From Lewinella sp. JB7 (GTDB taxonomy: Bacteria; Bacteroidota; Bacteroidia; Chitinophagales; Saprospiraceae): 64,000 bases of DNA. The notes under the pieces were generated by a model that was not told where the DNA came from, did no database searches, and was given only the letters and a program-made list of their open reading frames with translations. Both the position numbers and the translations under genes were made by a program. Where the stretch lies: positions 558,001 to 622,000 of the forward strand of contig NZ_JANCTD010000002.1 in assembly GCF_024297185.1 (NCBI RefSeq), given 5' to 3'. Every line of letters begins with the position of its first letter. The first letter of the stretch is position 1. Below, piece after piece: positions 32,625 through 40,848 of this stretch.

Positions 32625-33303
32625 ACGTAAAGGTACAACTGAAACGGCACGGGGTTGCGCGACTCCCGTCTCGCCGCATAAATGCCGGGCGAGCAGGTTG
32701 CCGGTGGTGGCCTCTCCCGGATCGTAGGGTCAGCGTTGGGCGGGTACGCGGATGCCGTACAGTGCGGCCCTCGCAAATCAAAGCTTGGTAGCAGCTGCTG
32801 ACTCAAGATTCCGATCCCTTATTCAAGCATAAGAACGGCACACGCTCATCGGGCTCATCGGAAGATAAAAGATCGCGACGAACTGCTGCGCCTCATCGGC
32901 AAGCTGCAGGTAAAGACTAAGTACCTAAAGGGACGCCCGGCTGATGCCCTTACAACAAAACTCGTGGCCATCAACCCCGAAGTTTTTGTGCGCGTCAAGC
33001 GGCGATGCGAGCTGTTTCAAGTGGGCAGGGGGCGCCGCTACGAATGGTCGGTGCCGACCACGTCGCTCAACCTGCGGTTGAGGCGATTGCTGGATGAGCA
33101 CTACCTCGAGTACTCCGATATAAGGACCCCACCGAATGCAGAGTTGGTGGGCTCGCTACCACTCCGCCCTGGGTCTTGGCCTACCTCATCTTCTATCACA
33201 CCGGACCTACATCTCTGCCATAAGTCATCGAAGTAAGGGGTGCGCCCCACGCTCCGGCCCGGGGCCGGTTCGGTCGTGTTCCGCGCCGAACCACGCTTCA
33301 TTA

Positions 33304-33366
33304 AGCACGAAAGGCGACTCGCAGCGGAGCTGCATGGTCGCCTTTTGCCGCGCAGTACTTCGTGCT
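33304..33366. repeat. Nested inverted repeat (three stacked stems)
   Basis: The outer stem is AGCACGAA (33304-33311) with TTCGTGCT (33359-33366). The second stem is AAAGGCGAC (33310-33318) with GTCGCCTTT (33337-33345). The inner stem is GCAGC (33321-33325) with GCTGC (33329-33333). All arms are perfect. The role is unknown. Confidence 0.6.
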
Positions 33367-33396
33367 CTTGCCCTTAGCGTGACATAAAACAGATCC

Positions 33397-33458
33397 GCCC
33401 AATTAAGCGCCACCGTCAACCGCCTTGAGGGCGGCTGCGTTGGCGCGCCTCATTGGGC
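33397..33458. repeat. attC-like imperfect hairpin (integron recombination site look-alike)
   Basis: The 62-base structure has outer arms GCCCAAT (33397-33403) and ATTGGGC (33452-33458), an unpaired spacer, inner arms GCGCCA (33407-33412) and TGGCGC (33441-33446), and a terminal stem CCGCC/GGCGG (33420-33434). This copies the R-spacer-L-terminal architecture and size of attC sites. Each outer arm differs from the attC cores RYYYAAC and GTTRRRY by one base, at the conserved crossover position, with pairing kept. No integrase gene is in the window. Confidence 0.35.
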
Positions 33459-33469
33459 GACAAGGGATG

Positions 33470-33499
33470 ATAAAAATGATAGTAAGTTGCAAAACTTAC
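33470..33499 (-). terminator. Terminator at the end of the RHS tip/immunity pair
   Basis: A perfect 7-bp stem GTAAGTT/AACTTAC (33482-33488, 33493-33499) with a 4-base loop overlaps the stop of the small membrane protein gene. On the minus strand it is followed by TATCATTTTTATC. Confidence 0.6.
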
Positions 33500-33822
33500 G
33501 GCACCTCACTCCACTGATTATTCTTTGAGCTGTATTGATATAATTCATCAAAACCAATCGTGAAGTATATCCGGTAGTCTGCACTGTCGAGAATTTCATA
33601 GTAAGGACCATTACCCATATTAGCCTGGTAATCAATATCGCTAAGCGACTGTGGCAACTTATTCTGTTCTACTCGATACCTCTCCACTAAGTCGACGATA
33701 ACTTTTCCTTGACTTCTCATTTGACTAGTCTCCCTCCACTGTAACGCGAACAATGTAGCGACGACGAAAATAACTAAAGCTAGAAAAGTATTTAGCCACC
33801 CCCTTGCTTTTAAGTATTTCAT
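33496..33822 (-). CDS. Small membrane-anchored protein, candidate immunity protein for the RHS tip
   Basis: A 108-residue protein with one N-terminal membrane helix (about residues 9-27, FLALVIFVVATLFAL) and an extracytoplasmic domain of about 75 residues with the pattern VERYRVEQNKLPQSLSDIDY, reminiscent of pseudopilin-like periplasmic domains. I recognise no family. The ATG follows the RHS stop with no gap (TAGATG), as expected for a toxin-immunity pair. If it is an immunity protein, its topology suggests the toxin acts in the periplasm or at the inner membrane. Base composition is AT-rich compared with the flanking moa and valS genes, supporting recent acquisition. A terminator hairpin overlaps its stop. 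Confidence 0.6.
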   Translation of the reverse strand: MKYLKARGWLNTFLALVIFVVATLFALQWRETSQMRSQGKVIVDLVERYRVEQNKLPQSLSDIDYQANMGNGPYYEILDSADYRIYFTIGFDELYQYSSKNNQWSEVP

Positions 33823-35115
33823 CTATCGATTATCTTCAGTGTAAACAGGAGTTGTAGTTCTGTTCTGTCTAGAAGGAACATTTCTCTCTCCATCCGTTTC
33901 TGGCAATTGATCATAGTTTGGAGCATTCTCCGGATCTGTAGCTCCTAACACTTCATTGAGATACGAAAGGATCTGCTCTCCGAGTGTAGCATCACTATCT
34001 GGATCGAAGTAATTGGTGGCAAAATCAGCCCCAAACTTGTCGCTAGGCAAATCTTCATAGCTGTAAGCAGAGTGCCCTGCAACCCAGCTATCGCTAGCTT
34101 CTTGAGCATAGCCATCTTGAACAGCTTCACCGACTGGATTCTCGTGTCCATCGGCTTTGTATTGATGGGCTTTCCCTGCATAAAACATGAAGTGAGCCAT
34201 ATCAACCCAGCCCCCTTTTTTAGTATAGATATACCTACCTTCTTTCTGATTGAAGTATCCCGTTTGAGTAGGTAGTGGGCGCATTTGTTTCCAGCTAAAC
34301 TCGGTATTATCTAGGCTGCCGACATATCTATTTGCAGCTTGGCCGGCATATTGACCTACTTTACTGGGACTATTGTCCAGCAACGCTTTGAATTGCGCTG
34401 CGGTACCCACAAAAGGTTTGATCGGCTCGCGACCATCTGGATCAACTAGGTTGATCGGATTGCCCATCGTGTAGTTATACGGACTCCATCCCGGCATTTT
34501 ATCCGCCAGCGGGTCAATTTGCAACCATCTCCCTATAGCTGGGTCGTAGTTTCTATCCCCATAATCATACAACCCCAAGTCCTGGTTCAGCTCCTTGCCA
34601 TTATATCGGTAACGCTGCTTAGTCTCCGGTTGTTGCCTGCTCCAAATTCCTTCCATCTCCAGCCCGAAAGGATAATAGTGATTTTCCTGAATAATTTCGG
34701 TGGCGGGATTGACGCTACCATTACCATCCACATCTGCAAACAGGACGCGGTTGTTGCCTAAATGATCCGCAATCAAATACTCAAATCGCCATTGTCCAAC
34801 CTGATCAAAGCAAGCTGTTGCCGACGCTTGAAGTGTACCGCCATTTGCCACGGTAAAACCTGGTTGCAACGTAATGTTATTGCCAGCTTGTAGCTCTAGG
34901 GAAGTATAATACCTCGGGTTTTCAGACTGCGAAGCCCAGTTAGCTAGTTGATAGTCAGGCGGGCGTTTCGGTACCGCTGCATAGGTTTCACTAAGCCGAT
35001 CCCCTGTGATCCCGGTGGTGGTAGCGATGTAGCCATTCCTCCATTCCCTGGTATAGCTAGCGGCCGTCGTCGGCTGGGTCCAGGAAGATGTGTTGGCACC
35101 TGATCGTGCGCCCCC
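33823..35115 (-). CDS. Orphan, 5'-truncated RHS-core protein with variable C-terminal toxin-like tip
   Basis: The frame is open from the base after the valS stop (35115) to 33823 (430 codons), with no ATG in its first half. The first usable start is TTG 34869 (348 residues). The upstream part still encodes RHS-type sequence (LELQAGNNITLQPGFTVANGG). From the TTG, the core has EYLIADHLGNNRVLFAD, YYPFGLEMEGIW, RYRYNGKELNQDLGLYDYG-type repeat and DPLADKMPGWSPYNY, ending at the invariant NLVDPDGREP (about residue 147). After that comes a tip of about 200 residues with WVDMAHFMFYAGKAH and GHSAYSYEDLPSDKFGADFA, unassigned here. No signal peptide or export domain remains, so it is either a displaced cassette or a decaying gene. 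AT-rich and foreign-looking. Confidence 0.75.
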   Translation of the reverse strand, partial: GGARSGANTSSWTQPTTAASYTREWRNGYIATTTGITGDRLSETYAAVPKRPPDYQLANWASQSENPRYYTSLELQAGNNITLQPGFTVANGGTLQASATACFDQVGQWRFEYLIADHLGNNRVLFADVDGNGSVNPATEIIQENHYYPFGLEMEGIWSRQQPETKQRYRYNGKELNQDLGLYDYGDRNYDPAIGRWLQIDPLADKMPGWSPYNYTMGNPINLVDPDGREPIKPFVGTAAQFKALLDNSPSKVGQYAGQAANRYVGSLDNTEFSWKQMRPLPTQTGYFNQKEGRYIYTKKGGWVDMAHFMFYAGKAHQYKADGHENPVGEAVQDGYAQEASDSWVAGHSAYSYEDLPSDKFGADFATNYFDPDSDATLGEQILSYLNEVLGATDPENAPNYDQLPETDGERNVPSRQNRTTTPVYTEDNR

Positions 35116-37806
35116 CTACAGCATCTTCTCTAGGCTCGCGATCTTAGCCCGCGCATCATCGCCCTTCTTCCGCTCCAGGGCGACGACTTCTTCCGGGGCG
35201 TTGGCTACGAAGCGTTCGTTGCTCAGTTTTTTCTCCACCGACTTCAGGAATCCCCGGAGGCGGTCCAGTTCCTCCTGCGTCTTAGCCCGTTCGGCCGCGA
35301 GATCAACGGTCTCGTTGAGGATCAGGTAGGCGGTTTCGTTAGCCACCAGGAAGGGCAGGCCGTTTTCGGGTGCCGCATCCACCGTACGGACGGATGCCAG
35401 GACGCCAGCTTTTTTAAGAAATTCCGTAGCACCCGCGTCCCCGCCCAACAGAGCGTCGCGATCCTGCGTCCGCTTCAGCGCCAGGTTCAGGGGTTCACCG
35501 TGGGAAATCCCCCGCTGGTTGCGCACGTCGCGAATGTGGCTAACGGCATCCTGCAGAGCGGAAAACCGGCGGAGCAGCGATTCGTCGAACGGCCGCGCCA
35601 CCGGCCAGGAAGCCACTACGCAGTCGTCTCCCGCCGCGCGCTCCCGCAGTTGGTGCCAGACTTCCTCCGTGATGAACGGCATGAAGGGATGAAGCAGAAT
35701 CATCATCCGCTCGAACACGGATATGGCGGCTTCGTAGGTATCCCGGGCGATAGTTCCGTCCGTCGGCTTGATGGCTTCCAGGTACCAGCTGCAGAAGTCG
35801 GACCAGATGAGGCGGTACAGCGTGACCATGGCCTCGCTGAGCCGGTATTCCGCGATCAGGCGGTCCACCTCGGTGATGGTCGCGTTGAGTTTGGCTTCGA
35901 TCCAGTCGGTGGCCAGACGGGCCGCCGGGTCCGGGTCCCGGTCGGCTACGGTGAAGTTCCGGATCAGGCGGTTGGCGTTGAAGAGTTTATTGCAGAACTT
36001 TCGCCCCTGCTCACACAGTTGGCTTTCGTTCAGCACCCGCCCGTCCTGTATCGGGGCATCGAAGACGATATCGTTGCCGGCCGCGGCGCTCGACAGCATG
36101 CCGTAGCGGACGCCATCGGCCCCGTAGGTACGCAGTAGCTCCAGAGCGTCGGGGCTGTTGCCCAGTGACTTCGACATTTTGCGGCGCTTCTCGTCGCGGA
36201 CCATCCCGGTAAAGTAGACGTCCCGGAAGGGCTGGCGACCGTGTTCCTCCACGAACTCCTCCCCCAGCAGGTCCTCGCTGAATTCGTAGCCGGCCATGAT
36301 CATGCGCGCGACCCAGAAGAACATAATATCCCAGCCGGTGACCAGGTCATCCGTCGGGTAATAGTACCGCAACTCCGTCTTATCTTCCCCGAAGCCGTCG
36401 AAGACCGACATCGGCCAGAGCCAGCTGCTGAACCAGGTATCGAGCACGTCCTCGTCCTGCGTCAGATCGTCCATGGTCAATCCCGGGTGTTGCCGCCGGG
36501 CTTCGGCCAGGGCTTCCTCGGCGGTTTCGGCGACGTACACCTCGTCGCCGTGGTACCAGGCCGGGATGCGCTGCCCCCACCAGAGCTGGCGGCTGATGCA
36601 CCAGTCACGCACGTTCTCTTCGTTGAGCCACGAGCGGTACATATTGATCATGCTTTCGGGGTGGAAGCGGACTTCTCCCCTTTCCACCGCGCTAAGGGCG
36701 GTGGCGGCCGTATCCTTCATCTTCATGAACCACTGCAGCGTGAGCCGGGGTTCCACCACCGCGTTGGTGCGCTCGCTGCGGCCCACCTTGGTGCGGTACT
36801 GCTCGATCCTGACCAGGTCGCCCCGCTCCTTCAGCAGTTTGATGATTTCCACCCGGGCGTCAAAGCGGTCCAGGCCTACCCCGAAGCGGGCCAGTTCGTT
36901 CATTTTGCCGTCGGCGGTGATGGTGTCGATGACCTCCAGACCGTACTTCTCCCCCAACTCGTAGTCGTTGGGGTCGTGGGCGGGGGTGATCTTGAGGGCG
37001 CCGGTACCGAACTCAGGGTCCACGTAGTCATCCGCGATGACGGGAATGACGCGTTCGACGAGGGGCACGATGACCTTGCGCCCGTGAAACTTCTGGTAGC
37101 GCTCGTCGTCCGGGTGCACGGCAAGTCCGGAGTCAGCCATGATGGTTTCCGGCCGACTGGTGGCGATGGTGATGTAGGTGTCGTCGGTACCCTCTACCCG
37201 ATAGCGGACGTGGTACAGGTTCCCGTTCTCTTCCGTATGGATGACCTCTTCGTTGCTGAGTACGGTCTGGGCTTCGGGATCCCAGTTGGTCATGCGCTTG
37301 CTGCGGTACAGTTTACCCCGTTTATACAGGTTTACGAAGACCTTGATGACCGCTTCGTACAGTTTCGGCTCCATGGTGAAGCGGGTGCGCGACCAGTCAC
37401 AACTGGCCCCCAGCCACTGCAGTTGCTGCAAGATGATGCCGCCGTACTCCTCTTTCCACGCGAAGGCGTGGCGCAGGAACTCCTCCCGGCCGATGTCGGA
37501 TTTCTTGATCCCCTGCTCCCGCAATTTACCCACCACTTTGGCTTCGGTAGCGATGCTGGCGTGGTCGGTGCCCGGTACCCAACAGGCGTTCTTGCCGTCG
37601 AGCCGCGCCTTGCGAACGAGGATATCCTGTACGGTGGCGTTGAGCATGTGGCCCATGTGCAGCACCCCGGTCACGTTGGGGGGCGGAATTACGACGGTAT
37701 AGGGTTCCCGATCGTCGGGGACGCTGCGGAAGTAGTCGCGCTCCATCCAGTGGGCGTACCATTTTTTTTCGACCTCGCTGCTGTTATAGGTTTCTTTAGC
37801 GGACAT
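35116..37806 (-). CDS. valS: Valyl-tRNA synthetase
   Basis: This 896-residue class Ia synthetase charges tRNA-Val. It has the HIGH-type signature in PPPNVTGVLHMGHMLN, an editing domain in the middle (TSRPETIMADSGLAVHP), the KMSKS motif in RRKMSKSLGNSPDALE, an anticodon-binding helical domain and a C-terminal coiled-coil arm (residues 830-896, LAAERAKTQEELDRLRGFL-type heptads). The last codon and stop abut foreign RHS sequence with no native 3' region. A perfect -7 box (TACTTTTG, 37826-37833) precedes the ATG by 19 bases. Confidence 0.97.
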   Translation of the reverse strand: MSAKETYNSSEVEKKWYAHWMERDYFRSVPDDREPYTVVIPPPNVTGVLHMGHMLNATVQDILVRKARLDGKNACWVPGTDHASIATEAKVVGKLREQGIKKSDIGREEFLRHAFAWKEEYGGIILQQLQWLGASCDWSRTRFTMEPKLYEAVIKVFVNLYKRGKLYRSKRMTNWDPEAQTVLSNEEVIHTEENGNLYHVRYRVEGTDDTYITIATSRPETIMADSGLAVHPDDERYQKFHGRKVIVPLVERVIPVIADDYVDPEFGTGALKITPAHDPNDYELGEKYGLEVIDTITADGKMNELARFGVGLDRFDARVEIIKLLKERGDLVRIEQYRTKVGRSERTNAVVEPRLTLQWFMKMKDTAATALSAVERGEVRFHPESMINMYRSWLNEENVRDWCISRQLWWGQRIPAWYHGDEVYVAETAEEALAEARRQHPGLTMDDLTQDEDVLDTWFSSWLWPMSVFDGFGEDKTELRYYYPTDDLVTGWDIMFFWVARMIMAGYEFSEDLLGEEFVEEHGRQPFRDVYFTGMVRDEKRRKMSKSLGNSPDALELLRTYGADGVRYGMLSSAAAGNDIVFDAPIQDGRVLNESQLCEQGRKFCNKLFNANRLIRNFTVADRDPDPAARLATDWIEAKLNATITEVDRLIAEYRLSEAMVTLYRLIWSDFCSWYLEAIKPTDGTIARDTYEAAISVFERMMILLHPFMPFITEEVWHQLRERAAGDDCVVASWPVARPFDESLLRRFSALQDAVSHIRDVRNQRGISHGEPLNLALKRTQDRDALLGGDAGATEFLKKAGVLASVRTVDAAPENGLPFLVANETAYLILNETVDLAAERAKTQEELDRLRGFLKSVEKKLSNERFVANAPEEVVALERKKGDDARAKIASLEKML

Positions 37807-37825
37807 GCTGGCTCATTTGGGTCGG

Positions 37826-37833
37826 CAAAAGTA
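37826..37833 (-). promoter_or_regulatory. -7 promoter box of valS
   Basis: TACTTTTG on the minus strand, 19 bases before the valS ATG. No -33 TTTG is seen. Confidence 0.55.
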
Positions 37834-37854
37834 CGGCGACGCGGGGGGATTGCC

Positions 37855-39048
37855 CTAGGCGGGCAGTCCGGTCAGCGCCTGATCCAGGTCGTCGAGGATG
37901 TCCTCGATCGCCTCGATCCCCACGCTGAGGCGGATCAGTCCGTCGGTAATGCCGTGCGCCAGTCGGACATCGCGGGGAATCCCCCGGTGGCTCATGGTGG
38001 CCGGATGCAGCACGAGGGTATCCACATCGCCGAGGGTAGGCGTAAGCGTACAGAACTTCAGCCGGTTCATGAACTGCTTCCCGGCCTCCAGCCCGCCGTG
38101 CAGGTCGAAGCTGAGCATGCCCCCGTGAAGTTTCATTTGCCGGCCGATGGTGGCGCAGTCGGTATGATCCGGCAGTCCCGGGTAATTCACCTGGCGGACC
38201 TTGTCCCGCTGGAGCAGGTACTCCGCTACCCGCTGGGCATTTTCGGAATGCCGCTCCATCCGCAGGGGCAGGGTTTTCAATCCGTTCAGGACCAACCAGG
38301 CGTCCCAGGCGTTGCCGCTGCCGCCGTACAGCCGGTACACGGGTTTGAGTCGCTCCTCGAACAGGGCCTCGTCGCGGCACACGATGGCCCCCGCGATGCC
38401 GGTACCGTGCCCGTTCATGTATTTCGTCGTGCTGTGAATGACGATGTCCGCGCCGTGGTTCAGCGGCTGCTGTACGATGGGCGTGGCGAAGGTGTTGTCG
38501 ACCACCAACAGGGCACCGTAGTGGTGCGCCAGGTCGGCCAGGTACGAGAGGTCGGCGCACCGCAGGGTGGGATTGGACGGCGTTTCCACGTACACGACGC
38601 AGACGTCCGGATGTTCGGAGAGCTTGTCTTCAACGTCCTCACTGTTCCGAATGTCGGTATCGATGCGCTGAATTCCCTGAGTAGCCAGCCGGTCGATCAG
38701 GCTGCTGCTCCCCCCGTACAGATCGCCGTGGGTCAGAATCTTGTGCCCCTCCTGACAAACGGCGATCAGGGTGGTGGCAATGGCCGCCATGCCGCTGGAG
38801 CAGAACAGACCGTAACACGGTTCCTCCAGGCCGTACCCCTCGAGGGCCGCGATCTTCGCGGCCACGGCATCTACGGTGGGATTCCCGAATCGCCCGTAAA
38901 TGTGACCGGGAGCCTGACCGTCGAAAATATCTATCCCCTGCTCGATGGAATCGAACACGAAACTGGAAGCCGCCACTAAGGGAATCTGGTGGGGTGGATT
39001 GTGGTGGGTAATGGCGGGATCCCGGGTAGCGAGACTCGATAATTTCAT
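37855..39048 (-). CDS. PLP-dependent trans-sulfuration enzyme (Cys/Met metabolism family)
   Basis: A 397-residue fold-type I PLP enzyme of the cystathionine gamma-synthase/gamma-lyase/methionine gamma-lyase family. Motifs are YGRFGNPTVDAVAAKIAALEG, CSSGMAAIATTLIAVCQEG, VYVETPSNPTLRCADL, VVDNTFATPIVQQPL and HSTTKYMNGHGTGIAGAIV with the PLP-binding Lys. The C-terminus has LRLSVGIEAIEDILDDLDQAL. Sequence alone does not separate synthase from lyase activity. It is monocistronic with a 232-base divergent gap to rluA; a TATATTTA box in that gap could be its -7 element. Confidence 0.92.
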   Translation of the reverse strand: MKLSSLATRDPAITHHNPPHQIPLVAASSFVFDSIEQGIDIFDGQAPGHIYGRFGNPTVDAVAAKIAALEGYGLEEPCYGLFCSSGMAAIATTLIAVCQEGHKILTHGDLYGGSSSLIDRLATQGIQRIDTDIRNSEDVEDKLSEHPDVCVVYVETPSNPTLRCADLSYLADLAHHYGALLVVDNTFATPIVQQPLNHGADIVIHSTTKYMNGHGTGIAGAIVCRDEALFEERLKPVYRLYGGSGNAWDAWLVLNGLKTLPLRMERHSENAQRVAEYLLQRDKVRQVNYPGLPDHTDCATIGRQMKLHGGMLSFDLHGGLEAGKQFMNRLKFCTLTPTLGDVDTLVLHPATMSHRGIPRDVRLAHGITDGLIRLSVGIEAIEDILDDLDQALTGLPA

Positions 39049-39268
39049 ACGGAAGAATGGATGTTGTCTGTTGGGCTACCCATGGGGGGGCAGTATGCGA
39101 AGACTGTGGGGGCGGTTAAATCGATCGTAGGGTAAATATATCGGTTGGCGGCCCATTAAACGTTAAGGCCGACGAAGTAGTCCGGCGAAGTGCGTCTTCC
39201 GCCCGCAACGGGCTCGCCGATCTACCGATTGCCGTGAGCCATCCCGGGCTTCCCCTGCCCCGATTCGT

Positions 39269-39276
39269 TACCTTTG
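39269..39276 (+). promoter_or_regulatory. -7 box directly in front of the RluA-family gene
   Basis: TACCTTTG ends four bases before the ATG at 39281. At the usual distance the transcript would begin at or within the start codon, implying leaderless mRNA. Confidence 0.5.
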
Positions 39277-39280
39277 CCGC

Positions 39281-40333
39281 ATGGAAGAGGAGGACGAAAA
39301 CGAAGAACTGTTTGACGTGCAGGAAATCCTGGTGGATCCGAAGCAATCACCGGTCCGGATCGATAAGTTTGTTACCGACAAATTACCCCGGGTCAGCCGG
39401 AACCGCGTACAGAACGGCATCCGCTCCGGCAGCATCCGCGTCGACGGCCAGCGGGTGAAGCCCAACCACCGCCTCTCCCCCGGCGAGCTCATCACGGTGG
39501 TCATACCCCGCCACGAGGATGCCGTGGACGGCCTTCTTCCGGAGAACATTCCACTCGACATCCGGTACGAAGACGACGCCATTCTCATCGTGCACAAGCC
39601 CCCCGGAATGGTGGTCCATCCGGGAGTCGGCAACCCCTCCGGCACCCTCGTAAATGCACTGGCGCACTACCTGAACCACGAAGACATCCCCGTACTTCCC
39701 GGCAATGATCCCGATCGGGTCGGACTGGTCCACCGGATCGACAAGGACACGTCGGGCCTGCTTGTCATTGCCAAGACCGACGAAGCGATGACCCACCTGG
39801 CACGTCAGTTCTTCGATCACTCCATCGAGCGCACCTACCAGGCCGTCGTCTGGGGCGCCCCCGACCCGGGCGAGGGTACCGTGGACCGAAACATTGGCCG
39901 CCATCCGCGTATCCGCCAGAACTATACGGTGTTTGACGAGGAGGAGGAAGGGAAGCGGGCGGTGACGCACTACCGCACGCTGGACGACCTGTATTACGTA
40001 AGCCTCCTCGAACTGAAGCTCGAAACCGGCCGTACCCACCAGATCCGCGTCCACATGAAGAGCCTCGGCAATCCCGTGTTTCAGGACCAGAAATACGGCG
40101 GCGACCGCATCGTGAAGGGGACCGTCTACAGCAAGTTCAAAACCTTCGTCGAACGTTGCTTCGAGTTGTGCCCGCGCCAGGCACTGCACGCTAAGAGCAT
40201 CGGTTTCGTCCACCCTACGACGGGTGAGTTCGTCCAATTCGACAGTGACCTTCCGGAAGACATGCAGGCGATGTTGGACCGGTGGCGCGGCTACGTCGGT
40301 CACCGCCGATTGAATAACCTACTCGAGGAATGA
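39281..40333 (+). CDS. RluA-family 23S rRNA pseudouridine synthase
   Basis: A 350-residue protein with an N-terminal S4 RNA-binding domain (VRIDKFVTDKLPRVSRNRVQNGI) and a catalytic domain with HRIDKDTSGLLVIAKT, which carries the catalytic Asp, plus KLETGRTHQIRVHMKSLGNPV. It isomerises uridines in rRNA (RluD/RluC-like; exact positions not determinable). The acidic N-terminal tail (MEEEDENEEL) is unusual but is the only ATG context. It overlaps the DUF1415 gene by four bases. Confidence 0.94.
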   Translation: MEEEDENEELFDVQEILVDPKQSPVRIDKFVTDKLPRVSRNRVQNGIRSGSIRVDGQRVKPNHRLSPGELITVVIPRHEDAVDGLLPENIPLDIRYEDDAILIVHKPPGMVVHPGVGNPSGTLVNALAHYLNHEDIPVLPGNDPDRVGLVHRIDKDTSGLLVIAKTDEAMTHLARQFFDHSIERTYQAVVWGAPDPGEGTVDRNIGRHPRIRQNYTVFDEEEEGKRAVTHYRTLDDLYYVSLLELKLETGRTHQIRVHMKSLGNPVFQDQKYGGDRIVKGTVYSKFKTFVERCFELCPRQALHAKSIGFVHPTTGEFVQFDSDLPEDMQAMLDRWRGYVGHRRLNNLLEE

Positions 40334-40848
40334 GCCCGGAGGATAAGCTCACGCGGGACTGGGTGGAGCGGTTCGTGGTGGGACTCAACCTCTGCCCTTT
40401 CGCCGCCCGGCCGCTGCACCGGGGACTGGTACACTTCGAAACCTGTCCGGCCCACGATGCGGAAGCCGCCTTTTACTGGGCGGGCGCGCGGGTGCAATGG
40501 CAACTAAATCAGCCGGCCAGTCAGGTAGAGACCTCCTTGCTCGTATTTCCCCGGGGGCTTGATCGGTTCGAGTTATTTCTCGGTTTTGTCGAGGATATCG
40601 AATATCTCCTGGACGAAAGCGGCGCGGCGGACTTTATCCAACTCGCGCATTTTCACCCACGCTACCACTTTAACGAAGTAAGGGAGAACGACCCGGCAAA
40701 TGCCACGAATCGTTCTCCCTTTCCTACGGTTCAGTTACTGCGGACGGAAAGCGTCGCGCGGGCCGTTCGCGAATATCCGGATATCGAAGAGATCCCGGCG
40801 CGGAATATAGCCCTGTTGCGCGGTCGCGAGCCGTTTACTGACGAATGA
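40330..40848 (+). CDS. DUF1415 domain-containing protein
   Basis: A 172-residue protein with the DUF1415 core: TRDWVERFVVGLNLCPFAARPL at the N-terminus, LLVFPRGLDRFELFL and FIQLAHFHPRYHFNE in the middle, and REYPDIEEIPARNIALLR near the end. The conserved Cys-Pro-Phe and His residues suggest an enzyme or metal site, but the function is unknown. It is translationally coupled to the pseudouridine synthase (ATGA overlap). Its end overlaps the convergent T9SS gene by 14 bases. Confidence 0.88.
   Translation: MSPEDKLTRDWVERFVVGLNLCPFAARPLHRGLVHFETCPAHDAEAAFYWAGARVQWQLNQPASQVETSLLVFPRGLDRFELFLGFVEDIEYLLDESGAADFIQLAHFHPRYHFNEVRENDPANATNRSPFPTVQLLRTESVARAVREYPDIEEIPARNIALLRGREPFTDE

Larger units (their letters stand above)
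32636..33469. other. Gene-poor segment of a probable accessory island, with nested hairpins
   Basis: No full gene is supported. An open frame without a good start runs from 32802 to 33236 on the plus strand (possible ATG at 32964) with a basic stretch RVKRRCELFQVGRGRRYEWSV; it has no family I recognise and may be a gene remnant. From 33241 the DNA is a run of GC-rich inverted repeats: around 33254-33296, a nested stem at 33304-33366, and an attC-like structure at 33397-33458. The segment joins the moaA promoter to the AT-rich RHS module. Confidence 0.5.

Noticed and set aside
32964-33236. A 90-codon plus-strand frame as a real gene, possibly a transposase or regulator remnant
   Set aside because: It shows no recognised domain, the in-frame sequence extends upstream without a start, and the context is a repeat-rich island. 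Kept only as part of the region description.
36241-38979. A 912-codon open frame on the plus strand across valS and the trans-sulfuration gene
   Set aside because: It is antisense to two well-conserved genes. Long antisense frames are expected in GC-rich DNA with this codon bias, and its translation has no recognisable motif.
39049-39280. Possible SAM riboswitch upstream of the trans-sulfuration gene
   Set aside because: I looked for the SAM-II pattern used in Bacteroidota and could not find its conserved core or pseudoknot.
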